Made by a program: the position numbers and the translations under genes. Positions 59,475 to 64,000 of a DNA stretch of 64,000 nt are shown piece after piece. Origin of the DNA: an uncultured bacterium (GTDB taxonomy: Bacteria; Armatimonadota; Hebobacteria; CAIYQO01); assembly GCA_903928345.1 (NCBI GenBank), contig CAIYQO010000029.1:23617-87616 (forward strand), written 5' to 3'. The number at the start of each line of letters is the position of its first letter. Within the stretch, counting starts at the first letter, position 1. The notes below the pieces were generated by a model. It was not told the origin of the DNA, made no database searches, and saw nothing but the letters and a program-made list of their open reading frames with translations.

Positions 59475-59571
59475 AGTCACTGTTTGGAACAGGGCGGGAG
59501 CCCGGCTCGACTATAATCCGGGCGTTTGCCTGTAGTCGAGCCGGGCTCCCGCCCCTTTCCAAACAGTGACT
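59475..59571. repeat. 97-bp inverted repeat
   Basis: AGTCACTGTTTGGAACAGGGCGGGAGCCCGGCTCGACTA ... TAGTCGAGCCGGGCTCCCGCCCCTTTCCAAACAGTGACT. Confidence 0.8.
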
Positions 59572-59667
59572 AAGACCCAACCTGATCCGGTGGCCGCCCG
59601 TGCACCCCGGCCCTCCCACTCTCCCATTCTCCGTCCCGCCTATTCCTGAACACCCGTTTGTGCTACC

Positions 59668-60651
59668 ATGGGCCGTATGTTTTGGACGCAAATCCGCTAT
59701 CAGGGGGCGGTGGTGCTGGCGTCGATCGACCTGTGGCTGGATCCGCGGGCGCGGCGGGAGTGGGCGTTTGTGTCGCACGCGCACAGCGACCACCTGGCGG
59801 CGCATGACGAGGTGATCCTGTCGGAGGCGACGTATCGCTTCGCCTGCCAGCGGCGCTGCGTGCCGAAGAAGGCGGAGATTCTCCCCTTCGGTGAGGCGCG
59901 CGTCATCCGCGGCGTCACCTGCACCCTCTTCCCCGCCGGGCATATCCTGGGCAGCGCGCAGTTGCTGGCGGAGGTGGACGGGCGTGGCGTGCTCTTCAGC
60001 GGCGACTTCAAGCTGCAGGCGAACCACGCGGCGGAGGCCATCGACGTGCCGCGGGCGGAGGTGCTCATCATGGAGACCACCTTCGGCCACCCGCGCTACA
60101 TCTTTCCCCCCGCCGAACGCGTCATCGCCGCCATGGCGGAATGGTGCGATGCCTGCCTGGCGGAAGGCGTCACCCCCGTGCTGCTCGGGTATGCGCTGGG
60201 CAAGGGGCAGGAGATGCTGGCGGCGCTGGCCGGGCACGGGTACACGTTTTTGCTCCACCCGTCGCTCTACGACACCACGCGCATCGCCGAAGAGCTGGGG
60301 GGCAGCTTTCCCCCCTACGCGCGCTGGGCGCCGGAGCTGGGGGCGGACGCGGTGGTGCTCTGCCCGCCGCACTTGCGCAAGTGGATCGTCGCCCGGTTGC
60401 CGCGCTGCCGCACCGCCATCGTCTCCGGGTGGGCCTTCGACCCCTCCGCGCGCTACCGCTACGGCGCCGACGCCGCCTTCTGCCTGAGCGACCACGCCGA
60501 CTACCGCGATCTCCTCGCCTACGTCGAGCGCGTGCAGCCCACCCGCGTCCTCACCGTGCACGGCCACGCCACCGAATTCGCCGCCGAACTCCGCCGCCGC
60601 GGCTATCAGGCCAACGCGCTGGACGAACCGGATCAGTTGAATCTGTTCTGA
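59668..60651 (+). CDS. MBL-fold exonuclease-like protein (DNA ligase-associated/CPSF-type)
   Basis: VSHAHSDHLAAHD, FPAGHILGSAQLLAEVDGRGVLFSGDFK, METTFGHPRYIFP, CLSDHADYRDLLAYVE; C-terminus DQLNLF. Confidence 0.85.
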   Translation: MGRMFWTQIRYQGAVVLASIDLWLDPRARREWAFVSHAHSDHLAAHDEVILSEATYRFACQRRCVPKKAEILPFGEARVIRGVTCTLFPAGHILGSAQLLAEVDGRGVLFSGDFKLQANHAAEAIDVPRAEVLIMETTFGHPRYIFPPAERVIAAMAEWCDACLAEGVTPVLLGYALGKGQEMLAALAGHGYTFLLHPSLYDTTRIAEELGGSFPPYARWAPELGADAVVLCPPHLRKWIVARLPRCRTAIVSGWAFDPSARYRYGADAAFCLSDHADYRDLLAYVERVQPTRVLTVHGHATEFAAELRRRGYQANALDEPDQLNLF

Positions 60652-60802
60652 TTGGTGGCGGGAGATGGGGTGTGGTATTGGTTCCCGAACCGATTGAAAT
60701 CGGGGCTGTCGGGCCGTGCGGCCGGTCGTCCGCCCCGACTTCAGTCGGTCCCTACTTACCCGTGCTCAATCGCCGCGTTGCTTCTCGCTTCTCGCTTCTC
60801 GC

Positions 60803-61831
60803 TTACGATTCCCCCGGCTCGCGCGGGAGCAGTTTCCACTGGTACGCGCGGTTGTCCACGGTGAAGTCCCACGCGGGGAGGCGGGCGGCGGGGGTGGTCA
60901 GGTCGGGCCACTCCCACCAGCGGGAGGTAAGGGGCAGGCCGATGGGGGCATAGGCCACCGCGGCGATGAGGAGAAGTAGCAGCGCGGAGACCACGGCGCC
61001 GCCCTCCGGGCCGTAGTCGCCGCCGGTGAGCAGCGGGTGCCCGGTCAGCGTGGCGAGCAGCGGCGTGGCGATGGGGATCTCCGTGCCGCTGATGCGCAGA
61101 TGACAGAGGAGCAGCCCGAGTTTCCACCCCGCTGACGCCCCGATGGACAACCACAAGTGGCCCGCGCGCAGGTAGAGCAGCCCAAAGAGCACGCCCTCCA
61201 GCGCCAGGTTGGTGATCACCAGCGGCGTGGCGTTCTTGTCGGGAGGGATGGCGATGAAGCACGCCATGAGCAACAGCGTGATAGGCATCCCGATGCCGCG
61301 TAGCAAAGTCTGAAAAAGGTAGCCGCGGTACATGAGTTCCGTGGCCATGGCGACGATGAGCAGCGCGCCCAAGGCCAGCGACAAGTGTTGCAGCATGATG
61401 GGCGTGACAACATTCACCTGCACATGGGCAAAGCCCGTGCCCACACACAGCGCCACCAGGAGGAAGATGAGGACCAGCGTGCCGGCGAAGCCGCCCACCA
61501 GTGCGAGAAGGCGTCGGCCATCCAGCCCCAACCCCAGTGTGTGCGAGGGCAGGTGATCGAGGTTGCGCAACAGCACGACCGCCGCCGCGACATTCGCCGC
61601 TATCATCGTGAGGTAAGTAATGAGTATCGACGTCAGGTCCATCGTACTGGATCCGACGGGTGTTTTGAAGAATTTGGTGATATCCAGGTGGAACGCCTGC
61701 GCAAGTGGCATCGAGATGCCAAACATCACGAGAAAACCCGCGACGTTCAGGGCGACCAGATAGATCGCCGCGCGCCATCCGCTGCGCACGCGTCCCGTCT
61801 TTCCATCGAACCAGAGCAAAAACCAGTTCAT
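60803..61831 (-). CDS. CPBP-family intramembrane protease-like protein
   Basis: Multi-pass; ELMYRGYLFQTLL and NLALEGVLFGLLYLRAGHLWLSIGASAGWK; start set at MNWFLLWFDG. Confidence 0.75.
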   Translation of the reverse strand: MNWFLLWFDGKTGRVRSGWRAAIYLVALNVAGFLVMFGISMPLAQAFHLDITKFFKTPVGSSTMDLTSILITYLTMIAANVAAAVVLLRNLDHLPSHTLGLGLDGRRLLALVGGFAGTLVLIFLLVALCVGTGFAHVQVNVVTPIMLQHLSLALGALLIVAMATELMYRGYLFQTLLRGIGMPITLLLMACFIAIPPDKNATPLVITNLALEGVLFGLLYLRAGHLWLSIGASAGWKLGLLLCHLRISGTEIPIATPLLATLTGHPLLTGGDYGPEGGAVVSALLLLLIAAVAYAPIGLPLTSRWWEWPDLTTPAARLPAWDFTVDNRAYQWKLLPREPGES

Positions 61832-61985
61832 CGCTTCTGTGATTCGGCGTGCGGGGTGTCGGTTCCTTGTTGGTGGCGCCGCGGTGCATCGTTGGGCGCG
61901 TGTGGGTACTAAAAACCGCGCGCGCGGGGGTATACTCCCACTTGGCAGTGACGGGCTGCTGCCCCGCGGCCACCGGAGGACGTGC

Positions 61986-62345
61986 ATGAAGATCGAACGA
62001 GCAACGTTGTTGGACACCATCCCGGTGTTGCGCCTGTCGGGCGAACTCGACTTGAGCACCGTACCGGAGTTGCGCCGCGCCATCCGCGGGCTCATCGAGG
62101 AGACGCAGGTGAACTTCGTCATCAACCTGACGAACCTCGATTTTATCGACAGCTCCGGCCTCGGCGTGCTGGTGGGCGGACTGGCCCGCGTGCGCGAGAA
62201 GCAGGGGGAGATCAAGCTGGTGTGCGCCAACCGGCGCATCCTGCGCGTCTTCGAGATGACCCGCCTGACCCAGCTCTTCGAAATCTACGACGCCGAAGAA
62301 GCCGCCGCCCGCGACTTCGCCGCCCGCCGCGGCGAAGCGGCGTAG
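61986..62345 (+). CDS. STAS-domain anti-sigma factor antagonist
   Basis: LRLSGELDLSTVPELRRAI, INLTNLDFIDSSGLGVLVGGLARV. Confidence 0.88.
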   Translation: MKIERATLLDTIPVLRLSGELDLSTVPELRRAIRGLIEETQVNFVINLTNLDFIDSSGLGVLVGGLARVREKQGEIKLVCANRRILRVFEMTRLTQLFEIYDAEEAAARDFAARRGEAA

Positions 62346-62559
62346 CCTGGCGGAGGGAACAGGGAACGGAGGACAGGGAACAGAGGGCAGGTTCGGTGCT
62401 AGAACGGCGCGAGTATAGTCAAGCGCAGGTCAACCAGCACTGTGTGGAAGCATGACGGCAGTCGCGCGCCTGGGTGGAAGTGCTAGTGCCCATGGCCGAT
62501 AAGATTGTAGCCGCAGGCTGATGCTTGCGTTCTGATCCGGTTGGGAGCATCACAGGCTA

Positions 62560-62723
62560 AGAAACTATCTCAAAACGCATCGTAGCCGGATCGGGGAGGA
62601 TTCTTCGTGACTGGCTAGGCGGATTTTCGAGAGTGTATGAGGTCATACATGCTAGAAAATCCAACAACGCCAGGCACGGAGAAGACCCGCGAGGAGGCTG
62701 CGAGCCGTTTTGAGATAGTTTCT
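62560..62723. mobile_element. 164-bp MITE-like element with 18-bp perfect terminal inverted repeats
   Basis: AGAAACTATCTCAAAACG ... CGTTTTGAGATAGTTTCT; interior imperfectly palindromic about CATAC; no transposase nearby. Confidence 0.65.
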
Positions 62724-62725
62724 AA

Positions 62726-62993
62726 AGCCCAATTCCATTCAATTAAGCTTGGTACGTCCGCCTACACGCCGACCCCACCCCCGCCCCTCCCCCGGGCGCC
62801 TCGCAATACTCGGCTGGGAGAGGGGTGATGGCAAGGTGGGTTTTTCGCTCCCGTCTTCCGCATTTAATACTTGGCTACTCCCTTCCCCTCGGGGGGAAGG
62901 GCGGGCCTGTCCGCCGAAGCTCCGCAGAGCGAAGGCGGGGGATGAGGGCGCGTGCAGGAAGGCGTACCAAGCTTAATTAAACGGCATTGGGCT
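62726..62993. repeat. 268-bp inverted-repeat element
   Basis: AGCCCAATTCCATTCAATTAAGCTTGGTACG ... GTACCAAGCTTAATTAAACGGCATTGGGCT. Confidence 0.65.
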
Positions 62994-63140
62994 ATAGCCT
63001 GCGGCTACAATTTTCATCCCGGTGAGTCTTTTCGAGCACGAGCACGAGCACGATTACGCGCACGATTTCCCCGCGCGGAGAGGAATACCCCACTCGGCGC
63101 CCGAATAGATTAGCATCATTCCAAGGAGCACCCTTTCCGT

Positions 63141-63887
63141 ATGAGCAACATCTACTTTGCCTCCGCGCATGTGAAGTCGATCGACCGCAACGCCTCGTTG
63201 CCGGCGAAGTTTGCGCGTTTGCTGCCCCATTGCAACCTGGAACGCTTCAAGGACAAGCGCGTCGCGGTGAAGATGCACGTCGGCGGCGATATCGGCTACT
63301 ACACCATTCATCCGCTCTTCGTGCGCATGGTGGTGGACGCCATCCGCGCGGCGGGCGGGCATCCCTTTCTCACCGACGGCTCCTTCTCTACCGATGCCGC
63401 CGTGGCGCGCGGCTATACGCCGGAGGTGGTGCATGCCCGCGTGGTCGGCGCCGGCGGCGAGCACGATAAATACTACGTCAGCGTGCCCACCGACGTGCCG
63501 GGGTTGCCCGAGGTGCGCATCTCCGGCAATATCGCCGACGCCGACGCCATGCTGGTGCTCAGCCACGGCAAGGGGCACGGGCATTCGGGCTATGGCGGGG
63601 CGATCAAAAATATCGCCATGGGGTGCGTCAGCTACGCCACCCGCGGCGCCATTCACGCGCTGATGGCGCAGCACTTCGCCTGGGACCCGGAGCTGTGCAC
63701 CCATTGCGAGCAGTGCGTGCACGGTTGCCCCACCGCCGCGGTGCATTTCAACGGCGAAGGCGTGCTGGGCATCAACGAGCACCACTGCCGGTACTGCATG
63801 CACTGCACGCGTAGCTGCCCCACCGACGCGCTGACCATGCCGCAACCGGAGGAGAAGTTCCGTGGACTTTCGCACTTTCCGATCTGA
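63141..63887 (+). CDS. DUF362-type protein with C-terminal 2x[4Fe-4S] ferredoxin domain
   Basis: FKDKRVAVKMHVGGDIGYYTIHP; CTHCEQCVHGCPTAA and CRYCMHCTRSCPTDAL. Confidence 0.85.
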   Translation: MSNIYFASAHVKSIDRNASLPAKFARLLPHCNLERFKDKRVAVKMHVGGDIGYYTIHPLFVRMVVDAIRAAGGHPFLTDGSFSTDAAVARGYTPEVVHARVVGAGGEHDKYYVSVPTDVPGLPEVRISGNIADADAMLVLSHGKGHGHSGYGGAIKNIAMGCVSYATRGAIHALMAQHFAWDPELCTHCEQCVHGCPTAAVHFNGEGVLGINEHHCRYCMHCTRSCPTDALTMPQPEEKFRGLSHFPI

Positions 63888-63925
63888 CTTCCTGCTGACC
63901 GGGGGCTTGTGTCCCGCTCCGGCGT

Positions 63926-64000
63926 TCACGCAGCGCGGGCCGCGTGGTCGATGAGCAGATCCACGTCGGTCGGATTAATGGCACGAGCGGGGTCCGCGCC
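63926..64000 (-). CDS. C-terminal fragment of a minus-strand gene running off the window
   Basis: Open frame from right edge ...GADPARAINPTDVDLLIDHAARAA*. Confidence 0.35.
   Translation of the reverse strand, partial: GADPARAINPTDVDLLIDHAARAA

Larger units (their letters stand above)
62503..63012. repeat. Nested palindrome mosaic; outer arms GATTGTAGCCGCAGGCT / AGCCTGCGGCTACAATT
   Basis: Outer arms at 62503-62519 and 62996-63012 flank two further inverted-repeat elements. Confidence 0.7.

Overview
High-GC bacterial chromosomal window of about 64 kb with mostly tightly packed operons. The taxon is not provable from the sequence; Armatimonadota or a relative is only a guess from gene content and repeat style. 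Left to right: (1) the end of an exopolysaccharide/O-antigen locus with an O-antigen-ligase-like protein, two tandem paralogous secreted ligand-binding-like proteins and a ~1270-aa secreted LamG-like protein; (2) a two-gene module of membrane-anchored helical proteins; (3) methyltransferase, class II aldolase, pfkA and hppA; (4) a UroD-like methyltransferase and a Gly/Ser-rich membrane protein; (5) an isolated SPP1-type phage portal gene under a near-consensus promoter overlapped by two SOS-box-like motifs; (6) nusA-ylxR-infB; (7) hypCDE; (8) a full nuoA-N Complex I operon (nuoCD fused); (9) NUDIX and DUF2267 genes; (10) a minus-strand glycosyltransferase/ABC exporter cluster; (11) an AraC, GH4, Gfo/Idh, UroD-like, FG-GAP sugar cassette; (12) an MBL-fold exonuclease-like protein ending in QLNLF, a CPBP protease, a STAS protein and a DUF362 ferredoxin. 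No rRNA, tRNA, CRISPR array or transposase was recognised. The intergenic DNA is unusually rich in several distinct inverted-repeat families. The best candidates for follow-up are the orphan portal gene with its operator-like promoter, the repeat-filled gaps of the nuo operon, the nested palindrome mosaic at 62.5-63.0 kb, and the tandem secreted proteins whose first copy has a C-terminus rewritten by palindromic sequence. All family calls were made by eye from motifs; no database search was possible.
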